Shown: positions 10,590 to 22,405, counted from the first letter of the stretch. The stretch: DNA of 64,000 bases from Ophiosphaerella korrae (GCA_028456385.1 JALNQF010000086.1:113374-177373), one strand, 5' to 3'. A program made the numbers and translations. The notes: a model not told the origin generated them from the letters alone.

Positions 10590-12845
10590 CTAGCCGCTTT
10601 TAGTGGTGACAGAATACGATCCCGCATTCTCTGTCGCTACACTTGAAGCACAGTCGCAAACAATTGTCGGCGTTCGAGCTCGAAGCTCATCAAGTTCAGC
10701 TGCCTGATACATTGTGGGTATCTCCTTCCCATGGCGTATCCATATTCCCTGGCCTTGGGATTCAAAGGCTCGTCTTTGAAGTTGAAACACGCCATCTTGG
10801 ACCCAGCGATCAATGCGAGGCCTGATAACCATTCTGAACGACTGAAGAAATATTACAAACTTGATAAGTATAAGGTCCAGAAGAGCAGCAACGCAAGAAG
10901 CGGTCGTTACAAACGCGAGGCCGAAAACATTGATGTTCCTAGATTTCTATGAGCAAAACAAGTTGTTGGTAAATTTGAATTTGTGGGCAGGTAAAGGCTT
11001 CGGGAAAATCACTGTACTTACATGAAACCGCCAGGCTTCTTCATTCGTTGTGAGCCACATAATTGTCGCTCCCCAGGACGTGATGGTTTTCGAATGAAAG
11101 GCCGGACCTTTGCATCTCTCAGACCGTACCCAATAGCGTAGTCTGATAATACGCTTTGAAAAGACGCCCAGAGTATCCTTTCCCAGCCAGTAACCTCATA
11201 AATCCATTGGTCGTCTGGTAAAGATGTCAAGTAACCGGCGTCAAGCATTTTGTTTACCTTTAGGGATCGACTTGCGTCGGTAGTATCAAAGAGTGTGTTT
11301 GCATCTATTATAAGTTGTATTGCTACCAGTTGAGTATCGCTCGCCCCTGGTAACTGCTCATGTTGGATTTTAGGAGGTACTCCGCTTAATTCAGTGCAAA
11401 GATCAGATTGGTTATTTTGAACGATACAGTATTGGTACTATTCACCATGTTAGCTCATAGGTTTCTTGAATGAGAAACCTTGGAGGGCAAACACAAAATT
11501 CCCAGGCCGTACCTGTTGTATGCATCCAATTGTGGAAGCCGGCCAATCTGAAAGGTATTGCGTTATGTTTTCTCCCGATTCGTATGTAATGAGATTAACC
11601 GGTCGATGTGCAGCGAATAGAGGATCATTTACAGGTTCCGTATATCTGACGTTATTAGGACGTATTTGCGTCAGGGCGAGATCTCCTTTATCGAAAGCCA
11701 AATCGGAAACCACTTTATTTCGGAGTTTGTTACGATCTGGACTCAGGTAAACATATATAGTTCTATATAAATTTAGCTATTTCAAGCATCCTAGGTGAGT
11801 GGTCGGCCATAGGGGTCATTTACCCGTAGGAATATGTGTCAGAAATATTGGCTTGGAGAAGACTATGAACGAAGGTGACATTTTGCCATATTCGTAGATC
11901 ATCGTTTCCCCAGTAACGACTAACCAACAGCTGTTCTCCAGGCAGAAACTTGCGCTTATTTGAGAACGGATAATCAGACGCATCGATAACTTGAGAGTAT
12001 TCCCGAGTTCTTATGACTCCATACGTTGCCTTCCTGCGAAATTTTACTTGGTTTTGGTGATCCAAATTCCACCCGATGATATCATTTGCGTTGACCAGAC
12101 CTGAGTCAATGCTAACGCTTGAGGTATTATAGTTGATGCACATCTCTCCGTCGAAAGGACATTGTACACGCTCCGGGGTTAAGGCCAGATTGGGACGAAG
12201 AAAAACTGTACAACGAACTGGTAAATCGGTTGAGTTGACATAACATTCATCCGCGTACGACTCGCTTCGAACGTAAATGTCGCGTTTGTATTGTCCTATC
12301 TCTGGTCCGATGACATCTAAGCTGGTTATAACCGAATAGTTAAGCGGTTTCGCGGATACAATGATTAAGCATTCTACTTACTCAAGATATCCACATTCTG
12401 GGTTATTTGCAAGGACCTGAAGGTTGGAGCTATCCACAACAAATGACGAGAATATACCGACTGCGATGGTGCTTGCCGTGAACAACAGACTAAGCAGGAT
12501 GTAGAGGAATGATCGTGTGGATACATGTTTTGCCTTCTTGCGCCAGACCCACCACAACTTGATCGAATCTGCTAGAAAGGCAGTGGGTGGTAGCTGAGAT
12601 CGTAACAATACTTGTTGCTGCCAATATAATGCATCAGCTTTGCGTCCATGAGCACGGATCTGGTGGCATGTGAACGTAACAAGGTTCCAAATATGGGACA
12701 CCCCGAGGGAAGATAATAGTGCAAGGAGAGCGATAATGAATGTGCCTGTATTAACGTCGGTTGTAATCGTTCCGCCCATAACAGCGCCTCCTTCAGCATT
12801 AACCCAATATCCTTTCTTGACATAACGATTATCGATTTCAGCCAT
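10590..12845 (-). CDS. Fungal-specific multi-pass membrane protein of unknown function (5 exons, 658 aa)
   Basis: Exons: 12845-12382, 12321-11824, 11762-11513, 11437-11022, 10938-10590; introns are 60, 61, 75 and 83 nt, all GT-AG and frame-consistent (total 1977 nt). The N-terminus carries a signature typical of an uncharacterised Pleosporales membrane-protein family (RYVKKGYWVN, then GGTITTDVNTGTFIIALLAL, SHIWNL). Membrane segments are predicted at about 34-58, 113-137 and 545-573. The roughly 400-residue loop between segments 2 and 3 has paired Cys (CPFDGEMC, GCIQQ, QYC) and several N-glycosylation sequons (NTS, NVT, NIS, NIT), suggesting it faces outside the cytoplasm. The tail after segment 3 is hydrophilic. 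No catalytic motif was seen. The gene is undamaged although RIP sequence starts about 1.8 kb upstream. The biochemical role is unknown. Confidence 0.85.
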
Positions 12846-13718
12846 GACCCAGAAACGAAATTAGAAGACGGAATAATGGCAATGTCCGTAAGGTGATGGA
12901 GATAGTAGAAAGGCTTTTAAAGTTCTATTCTCATCCAGTGGAGTCCGCTTTCCAATTCTGTATCCCTATATATTTTTTAGAACAATGTGTTCCTCTGATA
13001 ATTGACCACTTGTTTCTACTTTTACTTCTATTACTGAGTCTTTTGTGAGACACCATTGGTCAGCGTTTGGCAATGCTATCATCTAATCAATATGAGAAGG
13101 ATCAGAGTAGGGGCTTCGCATGCGCTTACGTATGCACGATATTGCCATCAAATCACCGTATCCAGTTACATCAACACTCCCGATTTATCCGCGATATTAA
13201 TTCTTATCTACATCGTCAGTTCTAACCCTGCGTCACGGTTAATTGTTGGTTTCTTCCAAGGAGTATCCTTTCTGAATGCACGGCCCCCGCACTTATGTTC
13301 AGCTAGAGGTTCGAAACGGGACCAAAGTCTGCGATTGACGGTTTGATAGGTAGACTTTGGATGTTTTCGGCCCCATGTTCCCTCTGTTCCCTGGCTTTAG
13401 GACCTGCGGCTGGAGTAAGCTGACTGCTCTGTCCGACGAACAAAGCGAGAACACGATGAAGGCAATTGGGGGCCAGCAGCCACACCAAAAGACCTCCAAT
13501 AAGTCCACTTTCGGGTAGCCACCCCACAGGCCTTTCTAATATACCCTAACAAATGTTGCCGCATGATTCTCAGTTGGAATTGTCCCGTTCATGACCTAAG
13601 TTAAGGAGCTATAGCTGTTAGGCTACAGGTCGCAGTAGGCTGTAGCTGCGCAAGCGCGCAAGCCAAGGAGGCTAAGGGCCTGGAGGGCTCTTGAACAATG
13701 TGTACTATTCTACTCCAA
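12846..13718. other. Gene-free stretch with a possible coding relic
   Basis: Upstream region of the membrane-protein gene. At 13303-13527 (-) a 74-codon frame starts MGWLPESGLIGGLLVWLLAP, reads like a membrane-anchored protein end, and could be a relic or chance. Nothing else is supported. Composition is normal, without RIP signature. Confidence 0.35.
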
Positions 13719-14074
13719 TAATCAACGTTGTTAATTATTGGTACCTTTTTGGGCGCTTGCCGTCCGATAATAGCTTAGTGTTGTAGTAACTCTTGAAGAT
13801 GGGATCTACTCTTTGAAGTTAATCCATCTTGACTCGGAGACTCTCCGGTCTCTCTTGAGCTTCGGGTACCGAAGCTCTTAGTGCGACAAGTTCGGCTAAT
13901 AGCAAATAGTAGGATCAATAATCAATATCCTACTCATTTCTAAGATCATGCGCTCCGTTATACTTAGGTATAATTGCCTTAACTAGAGGTCTTGACGTAT
14001 AAGTTGTTAGAACGCAGCTGTACTCCGCTACAGCAAACAACCAAAAAGGCAAGAATAATCAACAACGTTGATTA
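13719..14074. repeat. 356-bp unit bounded by 45-bp imperfect inverted repeats
   Basis: The left arm (13719-13763) and the reverse complement of the right arm (14030-14074) align without gaps at 37 of 45 positions by hand count. Both share TAATCAACGTTGTT and CCTTTTTGG. The interior holds a further palindrome (13857-13877). Each arm is itself partly palindromic (ATAATCAAC-AAC-GTTGATTAT at 14055-14075). This looks like a small non-autonomous inverted-repeat element, or a structured terminus of the adjacent large element. No target duplication was established. Confidence 0.5.
13857..13877. repeat. Perfect 9-bp palindrome with 3-base spacer
   Basis: GAGCTTCGG at 13857-13865, spacer GTA, then CCGAAGCTC at 13869-13877: a perfect inverted repeat able to form a short hairpin or be bound as a dimer site. 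It lies inside the larger inverted-repeat unit. Function is unknown. Confidence 0.5.
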
Positions 14075-14471
14075 TCGAAGTGCCCTTGGATTGACAAAAA
14101 CATACAACAGCGGGGATTCGCCAGTGGTCACCCACCTGACTACTAGTCCGCCGGTACGTTGCTTAAGTACCGCTGAGCGAACGGGAAGCGCTGCATTCAA
14201 CTGTTCATATGCTGTGGTTTTCTTCTAAACAACCAATTCTGGTAGCGCGTCTCCCGTTTTCGGTATCGCGCATTTAAGCGCCACGCTCGCAAGCTAGGCC
14301 CATACATTGCCATTTTGCTTCCTCATGCTGTCCGAATTACGGGTTCGCAATAAACTTGGGGCGCAGTATGTGTGTCTATCACACGCTTATTTCGCTCTCT
14401 GGGGCACAGTCTAGTAGCCTGCTACTGCACTTTAATGCGCGCATTCTTCTTTCACCCATTTTCGCGACATT
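14075..14471 (+). other. Upstream region of the DUF3435 gene, outside the RIP zone
   Basis: About 400 bases with normal CpA content immediately before the start of the recombinase-like gene. Short open frames (for example 13992-14228 and 14356-14583) have no recognisable content. If the Starship interpretation is right, the left end of the element should be here or in the preceding inverted-repeat unit. Confidence 0.35.
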
Positions 14472-16450
14472 ATGGCTCCTAGAAAGCGTATTCAAGACCT
14501 ATCACATCTGCGCATCCTTGCGCAACAAGAAACTACACCAGTCCCACTTACTGCTGCAGAGTATGAGAGCCGACTTTCGTTAAGTGAACGTAAGTAATTC
14601 CAATACACAGTAAGGCTTTAGAAAGAGTAAGTTACAACAAAAAAAACTCTATTAATTCACTACTAAGTACAACTAGCTTCTTAGAGACGATATTAAGCGT
14701 TCCTATCGTCGGTGAACCGTTCTCCTCTGCGCCTTCAGTGTTCTAGATTAAACTGTTTCTCTAGTAGTTTGCTGAAACACGTACTAGAAACATAGAGATG
14801 AGAATTACTAATGTTACTATCGTAAACCGCCTAAACTACCTAAAGCGAGCAATCTAATCGCTTATAAACACTTAGTATAGTAAAGCTAAGACGAAGGCTC
14901 TTAAGAAGTCTATAGTTAACTTAATAAAACAAAGGAAGGTTACTATAAAGGGATATAAAAAGCTAGTTGCTACAATAGATATTACTTAGGATATTGTTCG
15001 ATTCCTATGGGCTTGCGACAAGTATTAATACCTTTATCTACGCGCGTATTGTTAGCTAGCGTTCTTTATTAAGCTCCTCGCTGACTTAGGCGCTCGTCCT
15101 AGCAAGATTGTCGAATCTAACTAGTACAACAAAAGTAACGAAGGGTTACAATATTATAATATTAACCTAATACGCGATAAAACAAGTAAATATATAATTA
15201 ACGTTAGACTACGGTACTGAAAGTGTAATCGCTTGAATAAGAAATTGATGTACGTACCTACATTTGCTTAATGTTAGTATAATAATATTAATAACCCTAC
15301 CTTCTAACTATACGAGAGCCTACAAGACAAGTCTTTATACCCTATTATACTTTTTCTTGCCCTAGTACTAGTAGACTAAGTTTTTAAAGGGATTAACTCC
15401 TTTGATAATCTTAACGCTGCAAAGATTAGGCGTAGAGATAATTGTATTATTTACTAATACAAGGAAAAAGCAAAATCTCTCCCTATATTGCGAGCAATTA
15501 ATAAATTAGGGGAGGTATCCTTAACTAATATACTGAATTATAATTGCGCATCTAATACGCTAAAGGGGCTAGGTTAGCGAGCTAGCTATAAAGAATCCCT
15601 AACTACTTACTCTTTCTAGAGAAATTTTACCTAATATATAAATCGTACGTATTCTAGTTTATATAATTATTATTAGCTTATATTAATATAGAGCTTTATC
15701 CTTAGACGCGATAGAGAGAGATAGGTTATACTAATAATAACACAATAAAATTCTATATTACAGGCACCTAAGATATTAATAGCTAGGCTATTGTTCGCGA
15801 TTAACCTTAGCGGCTTAATAAGATTAATTAATCTGTCTCTATAAAGTTAAAGAGGAATATTAATATACCTAAGCTGCCTAGATCTTAGCTTACTAATTTG
15901 CTACTAAGAGCGACTAAAAGACTTAATATTAATAATATCTTAGAGGATAAGAATAGTCCTATAGTGCGCAAAATTAAGTTAAATACTTCTTAAGAGGCTA
16001 GCTATAGATAATAGTTTAGATAAAAGGCTTACTAGAAAGCGCGAAAAGCGTTCTTTAAAAGTAATAAATATATAGAGAGCCTATTAACTTCTAGAAATTC
16101 TTAGCGCTTACTATTAAGGTATCTTCGTGCGTTATTAAAATTTAAGCCTAGTTGTAGGTCTATAGTTAGTCTACTTTATCCTAAAGGTTAGTATAACTCT
16201 AAGGACGTACTTCTCCTTTATATAATCCTAGAGCTAATAGTTTAATAAGTAGATCTCTAGAAGAGGCGTTATAGCTATAACTTAGTTAAGCTACTTTAGG
16301 GCGACTACTGTAGTGTATGCAAGAAGGATTTAAATAAGTAAGTCTAATTACTAGAGAGTAAAGAATACTATCTTATAACGCTAGGCTCTATCTATATTAT
16401 TAAAATAGTTATATACTTAAATATACACGCGTTAAACGCACTAAAGACGC
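14472..16450 (+). pseudogene. RIP-degraded DUF3435 (FluG-domain) tyrosine-recombinase-like gene, candidate Starship captain
   Basis: Exon 1 (14472-14589) is clean and begins MAPRKRIQDLSHLRILAQQE. A GTAAGT donor at 14590 and a TAG acceptor at 14684 keep the frame into exon 2, where reading through TAA/TAG gives a continuous DUF3435 pattern: FLWACDKYQYLY, LADLGARPSKIVES (the GxR segment corresponds to the catalytic Arg region of tyrosine recombinases), SNEGLQYYNINLIRD, INVRLRY, then SLYPIILFLALALVDQVFKG (family usual: CPVxxFLALALADxxF), and YSF-stop-RN for a YSFRR-like box. The Tyr where Cys is expected and the Lys for Glu in PSKI are G-to-A changes expected of RIP. At least seven in-frame stops make it inactive. 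DUF3435 is the domain of Starship captain recombinases but also occurs elsewhere. The 3' limit is approximate. Confidence 0.75.
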
Positions 16451-17229
16451 TATAGTTTGTATAACTAAATAATTTAAGTAAGTTATTAGAACTTGTCTTT
16501 AGAATAACTATAGCTATTACTTTAGCTACTAGACTTGTGCGAGCTATAGTTTATATATTACTAAGTATATTAAAGCTATGTAATTATATTAGTGCCTATA
16601 GGATTGTTGTAACTAAAAATTCGACGATTTATACGTTCTTACTTAGTATATCTTATAAGCGCACGACGTCTCTAATAAGTAGACTATATATACTAATATA
16701 TAATACTACTATAAATACAATATATAGTGTGCATTAAAGTAGTTATAGAAGTAGTATCTTTTATATTAACACTTTTTAGATATAAATAACTTTTGTAGTC
16801 TTATTATAGTAAATTTATTAGTAGTTATTGCTGCGTATTGCTTATTCTACTTAGGAGGGCAAGGCCGCTCTACTAATATAGCTACCTAGTTTACGTAGTT
16901 TAATAAAGTCTACAAGCTTTATAGATATATAAAGAAGTATATAAGCTAGATATAAGATTGCTAGACTAAATATCTATACCTACGCTATAAGGACTAAATT
17001 AGTTCTAAAAATATGTTTTAGGACTATGTAGTTTCTGTTTATAGTATTTTACGCCTAGAAGCTTTATAAGGGGTATAGAAGCGGAAAAATAATAAGTATA
17101 ATAATAGCTTAGATAAAGGTATAGTAGCAAAGAGATTATTAGTAGAGATATTATAGGGTTATATTTATTATAATATGTCTGTATATTGCTATCCTAACTT
17201 CTTTTCTTAAGTCTTCCTTAGATATATTA
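16451..17229. other. RIP-mutated stretch without recognisable gene
   Basis: Between the recombinase-like pseudogene and the end of the ankyrin pseudogene. A 66-codon open frame at 16537-16737 (+) is AT-driven and has no domain character. It may contain the 3' portion of the recombinase-like gene. Nothing firm is seen. Confidence 0.4.
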
Positions 17230-18375
17230 CTAAAGAACTTCGCTAAGGTGTTAGTGTAGATCTAGATAAATAAGTAATCTTACTATCTAGTAATAGCCTC
17301 TAGCCGAAGTAGTATCTATTGCGTTGCTATAGATACCTAGTATATATATATCTGCGCCTTTATTAAATAATAGTTTTATAATTTGTTTGTAGCCTCTCTA
17401 TAAAGCTACCTAAAGCGCGTTACTAAAGTATCTACTCTGTGCGCTAACGTTAGCTTTTATATTAAGTAGTAGCTTTACTATAAGCTTATACTCTTTCTAT
17501 AAAGCTGCTTAAAGCGCGTTACTATAATATCTACCCTGCGCATTAATATTAGTCTTTGCGTTAAGGAGTAGCTATACTATATACTAATAACCTCTCTATA
17601 AGGCTACTTGAAGGGCGTTACTATAATAGCTACTTTATAGGTTAACGTTAGCTATCTTATTAAGTAATAGTATAACTATATCCTTACTTCCTCTCTATAT
17701 AGCTGCTTAGAGTGTACTTCTATAGAATTTACCTTAAGCGTTAATATTAGCTCCTTTATCTAATAGTAGCTTTACAAAGTTAAGTAAACTAGCCTATAAT
17801 ACTACTTGTAGTGCGTTACTATATACCCTATTCTATACTTTTATATTAGCACCTCGTAGAAGTAGCTACTTTATAGTTTCTTAGTTGTTATTCTATAATA
17901 CTACTTAAAGTACGTTGCTAAAATATCTACTTTAGTTATTAACGTTTATACCCTTACTAACTATTATCTCTAGTGTACTCTTGTCGTTTCTAGCCTATAA
18001 AATAGCTTAAAGTATATTACTAAAGTGCTTACACTCTACGTTAATATTAATATAGAGACTATTAGCTAGAAGCTTTGCTTCTACTTAATTACAATTTATA
18101 ATAGTAAGGAGTAAAGTAATATAGAGTTAGATTTAGTTAACAGACGTTCCTATAAGTACTTCTAATAAATGTAAATTTATTTTATGTTATCTATAGGTCG
18201 CTACCTAAATTAAAGCTAAGCTACTATAGTGCTTTCTATTACATTAGTAAAGGTACTAGTTTATTAATTTATAAATATAGCAAGAGCTTCGTATAAAGGT
18301 ATTAAGGTCTTTCTTTAAATATAAGTACTCTACTATATTATAGAGTAAATTAATAGGTAGGCTAGTAAAGGATAT
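17230..18375 (-). pseudogene. RIP-degraded F-box/ankyrin-repeat gene
   Basis: On the minus strand, reading through stops, an F-box-like N-terminus (about 18375-18240: SLPINLLYNIVEYLYLKKDL, then KLINQYLYQ) is followed by ankyrin repeats at 99-104 base spacing down to about 17240. Repeat units show NxLQxA...IVKLLL...ANINAQGRYYSNAL. At least seven units are visible, marked by recurrent GCGTTACT-type blocks at 17411, 17515, 17611, 17707, 17808, 17908 and 18009 on the plus strand. This F-box plus ankyrin architecture is common in filamentous fungi, where the F-box would recruit targets bound by the ankyrins to an SCF ubiquitin ligase. Multiple RIP stops make it non-functional. Limits are approximate. 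Confidence 0.7.
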
Positions 18376-20249
18376 AGTTAGAATATAAAAGGTAGTTAAT
18401 TAGAGATGCTGCTAGAGCACAAGAAATTTAACGATACTTAGCACACTTATAATATTTAGCACTAGTTCTAGCGCTCTGTACAACGCACGAATAATATAAT
18501 ACTATTAACTAAGGTAGCTTTTATAGAAAAGGCTCTTTCTTAGTTATATTAGCTATAAGTCTCTTAGGTACAGGGAATAGCTTTAGTGTAGTATATATGC
18601 TAGGGTTGCTATAGTCTATAGTAGCGTTAGTGCCTAGACACAAGACTACTAGCGCTCTAGGTAAGTAGTACGCGTTATAGAATTACGTTTATAGGATTGC
18701 GTCTTGCGAAATCCTATTTTATAGCGTCGCGTTTATAGTAATTGCGATAGTATATATACTTATATTTAATAGTCTATTAAGTTACTAAGTCTACTCTAAG
18801 ATAGTAGTAAATAAATTAAGCTTACACTTTTTACATTTATTAGTTAAGAATAGAGTTACGCTTACAACGACTAAGGCGTTATTATAGCAAGATTCTTAAG
18901 AAATAGATACCTACTAGAGGCGATATACTCTCCTCTTTACGTCTCCTCTTACCTATCTATCCTCGCTGTAAACATAAATCTTATCTTTTACTATAGGGAG
19001 TATCTAACAAATAAGGGTTGCTAGAGTTCTAGCTCTACTAACAAGGTTGCAACATAATTAAAGACTCTTCTTTAGTTACTAATTATACTGTTAACTCTAA
19101 AGCTAAGACTAGTGTACGTATCTTACTATCCTTACTTTTACTTCTCTAATAGCATCGCAGAACCTAAAAGCTTTATACTAGGTTCTACTACCTTCTACTT
19201 CTATTTGTTTTAGTATTTATACCTAAAGTCTAAAGCTCTAATTATAGTTTAATATATTAGTCTAGAAGGTAAGTTAGCTCTATAAACTATCTTAGACTAA
19301 AGTCTTTATAGTTATCTACTATAAAGATAAATTCTATATATATAACTTAGTTAATCTAACTTCGTACTAGATTCTAAAGCCTAAAGTATAATTTATTCTT
19401 GTTTTTATAGGTAGATTACTAACTTATAGAAGTCTTCTAAGATAGTTGTTATAGTAGTAGTTAGAGGAACTATTAATAGTAAAATAGTATAACTAGTATA
19501 GTATATTTTAAATAATCCTATTTATTATTATATATTAATTATTACTAAGAATAAGCGTTAATTAATTGTAAATAAAAAGACTAGATTCTAGTACTTATAT
19601 CTTGTATCTTAAAAATAGACAACTAGAATTAGGTGTCTAAATATAGTATTATAAGGCTAAGAGAAAGTATAAAACTATATCTAGTACCCCTTAATCTATC
19701 TTGTAAGCACTCTATATAAAGTTATATCTACTTATCTATACTCTTAGAAGCTAATAGTAGCTATATTCTCGTTTTAAAAATAATTCTATATATAGGTAAG
19801 CTTTGTATTATATGCTTTGTAGCTTTTAAGGCTAAATATTTTAGTAATTAATATTTAACAACAAGATAGCTCCTTTAATAACTTCGGCGCCTTTAGTAGT
19901 TTAAATAGGAGTATCTCTAGGAGGTGTAAGAAAACGTATTAAACTAAATAGGCCTATACTTGTTAGTACTATAGTTGCTTTTGTTAGGCTAGTATTTTCT
20001 ATATTTACGTGTTTTCTATATAGAGTAAGGCGTAGAGTAAAGTAACTTAAGAAACGAAATAGGTAGCTAAATGTCTAGGGTACTAAGCTAGCGCAGTAGA
20101 GAAAGTCTAGTTATTTTAATTTAGTTAGTAGTTATAATAATAGATTCTTAATTAGTCTAATAGACAGCTAAGCTAAATTCCCCTTAGCCTTTAAAGGAAT
20201 CTCTTTATCTTACGAGCATAATTAATTTATAATATAATATTAGTAAAAT
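18376..20249. other. RIP-mutated stretch without assigned gene
   Basis: No domain recognised on either strand. A short palindrome, ATAGGATT...AATCCTAT, lies at 18691-18717. The sequence between the F-box gene and the FunK1 pseudogene may contain another dead gene on the minus strand, but no frame could be tied to a family. Confidence 0.35.
18691..18717. repeat. Short inverted repeat
   Basis: ATAGGATT (18691-18698) and AATCCTAT (18710-18717) form perfect 8-base arms around an 11-base loop, in a locally CpG-richer patch. Significance is unknown and chance is possible in AT-rich DNA. Confidence 0.3.
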
Positions 20250-22050
20250 AATCTTATAATACTCTACTTATCTCTTTAATTCTTTTAAGTTATTCTATAC
20301 TACCTAAAGTATCTCTTTTATATTAAAGTATAGCTCTAGATTTAGAACCTTCTATCTCCCGCTATTAGGAAACACCTTCTTCTATAACCTATTAACGCAA
20401 TAAATTAATAGTTAGTAATATAGTGTAAACGTCGCCTCTATAGTCTTAAGAAAATCTCTCTTGTTATCTACTTCTCCTTTTTTTATTTTAGCTAGCTCGT
20501 TAGTACTAATATAATTCTACTTTTTAAATTGTAGAATAACTCTTCCTTTATTTAGCCTATTGTAATAAATATATATCTAGAAGAGTACCTAGAAGAATAA
20601 CTTAAGATCGTATATAAATAAATATACTTCGTTGTCTAGAAGTACTCTAATTACTATAAACGCTCGTATACTAGTCTTCCCTCGTGCTCTAGAAGATTTT
20701 TCCTATTACCCTTTAATAGTAAGGTCAAAGTCAATTAAGAACGCGTACTAGGAGAGGTTATTATCCTCCTTATTTACTATAAGATTATTTAGTAAGATAT
20801 TACGTTATAAGATACTAGCCTTAGTGTATAATAACTTATATCCTTTAATATAGCCTTCTAGCATAGCAAGAAGGCTAGTCTAAGAGCTTACTTTGTAGAT
20901 AGCCTTCCTATAGTCGTAGATAATAATGTAGTAATATACTTAGTTTGCTGTAGCTCTTCTACTTTTTACTAGAGAGCTTAAATAGGTTTACTTACTAAGT
21001 AGTAATAGTGCGTCTATATAGCTTAAGGACTACTTCTTCTTAGTAGTAGCGCTACTACTTTAATTCTCTTACAAGATGTAATATCTAGCGATACTTAGAG
21101 GTAGTATTAGGCTTCTTAGCCTATAGTTTACTACCTTTGTTATATCTAGGCCTTGTCGTACGTTTTAGTAGATATTGTTATCTTAACTACTTACGTAGAC
21201 TATCTTATAGTAATAGTATCTTATAATATTATCTACTTATATATTAGTTACTTTGCGTAGTAACTTGCCCTCTTCCTTACGTTCTAGAAACTACTACGAG
21301 TCTTTAATAACAAGGGGTAATTGCAATTTATCTCTTTTGTAGTAAGCTTTCTAGTAAGTTGTTACTTAGCTAGCGATGTAAGGTGCCTACTTTATTACCT
21401 TATTAATAATAAGACGCTCTATATAGTTGCCTTATTTAATCTTAATGTATTATTTACCTACGTTAGTAAAGATAGTAGGGTTAAATCTAAGCTACTCCTT
21501 ATTTAGCTATAGGAACCTAAGTATAGTAGATACAAACTATAGCCTATCTTCGTTAATATTAAATAGTATAGACGCGATGCCCCTAGCTAGTCGAATTCCT
21601 ATAACTACAATCGCGACCTACATAGCGTAAAGCTAAGGATAAAGTAGTAGCTATCCTAGGTAGTAAGTACTTCCCTTATATATCGCCTTAGGTTAAGCTA
21701 TACTTTAGAGGCTATATTAGCTAAAGGGTTACTCTTAAGCTTTCCTAGTATAAGGATCTACGACTAGTAGTACTTAGCGTTAACGCTAGTACTTAAGTTA
21801 TCTATAAAGCTAACATCTAATCTATAGTTAGCTATAAAGTCTTGTATAGGCTAATAGGGCTATACTAGTAGCTATTAATAACTAGAGGCGAACTAATACT
21901 CTTCTGCGAAATCTAAGAGCTAGCTAGTAAGCTGCGCAAACTAACTTAAGATATTACGTTCTTTTACGCTTTTAAGCTAACCCTACTAGCTACTCTTCTT
22001 AGTAGAGTAAGTTATCCCCTTCTTTATACTTATCGAATACAACTTACGCT
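20250..22050 (-). pseudogene. RIP-degraded FunK1-type fungal protein kinase
   Basis: Minus-strand translation through stops gives the FunK1 family order. N-terminal region: INEDRLQFVSTILRFL then NPTIFTNVG. Around 21.3 kb: PLVIKDS-stop-Q (family: LVxKDSWQ) and EEGKLLRKVTN; then VYVSS and NVRQGLDITKVVNY. Around 20.85-20.70 kb is the catalytic loop, stop-RNILLNNLIV (family: HRDISxNNIxV), and FLIDFDLTIK for the DFG-equivalent DLDLA segment. Near 20.66 kb is ARGKTSIRAF (family: GKTGTRAFMA), then LKLFF-stop-VLF (family: ESFFWVLFW), and a C-terminus with NELAKIKKGEV and KKVFPN. These kinases are large multigene families in ascomycetes and often lie among repeats. Many stops make it dead. Its promoter side faces Gypsy element A, which is inserted about 350 bases upstream. 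Confidence 0.82.
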
Positions 22051-22405
22051 GCTAAACTAAGATCTATAACTTCTCTAAAGAATAATTTAAAGAACCTAGG
22101 TATCCTATATATTTAACTTAGCTCTTCCTTTAGTACGTTATTAAAGTATTTATAGTATTTAGTTAAGTTTGCGAAGCTACTTGTGCTATACTACTATAGT
22201 ATTTATTAGATAGATAGTAGAGGATAAAGTAGAGGAGTTAACTTAGTAGTAGTAGCTTTAACTTTATTCTAAATAACGTTGTTAGCTTCTTTTTTAAGAA
22301 CTACATTCTATAGAGACTGTATTTATTCTATATTAAAGTTGTTAGAGCTAATTATAGAGTTAAGTTTCGCGAAGTAGCTAAAGAGATTACTCTTAGTTTT
22401 TAAGC

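Noticed and set aside
13300..13335. GGTTCGAAA resembling a tRNA B box
   Set aside because: The surrounding bases do not fold into a cloverleaf and no A box lies at the right distance.
13303..13527. 74-codon frame on the minus strand with a membrane-like N-terminus
   Set aside because: Too short, with no homolog recognised and an overlapping alternative frame; noted only as a possible relic.
13616..13970. Possible solo LTR beginning TGTTAGGCTACAGG
   Set aside because: No matching CA terminus with a 5-bp target duplication could be found.
16537..16737. 66-codon plus-strand frame
   Set aside because: Extremely AT-driven composition and no family resemblance; it lies in RIP-mutated DNA.
18376..20249. 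NACHT or other NLR domain upstream of the ankyrin repeats
   Set aside because: No P-loop could be read on the minus strand, and an F-box-like N-terminus accounts better for the ankyrin gene.
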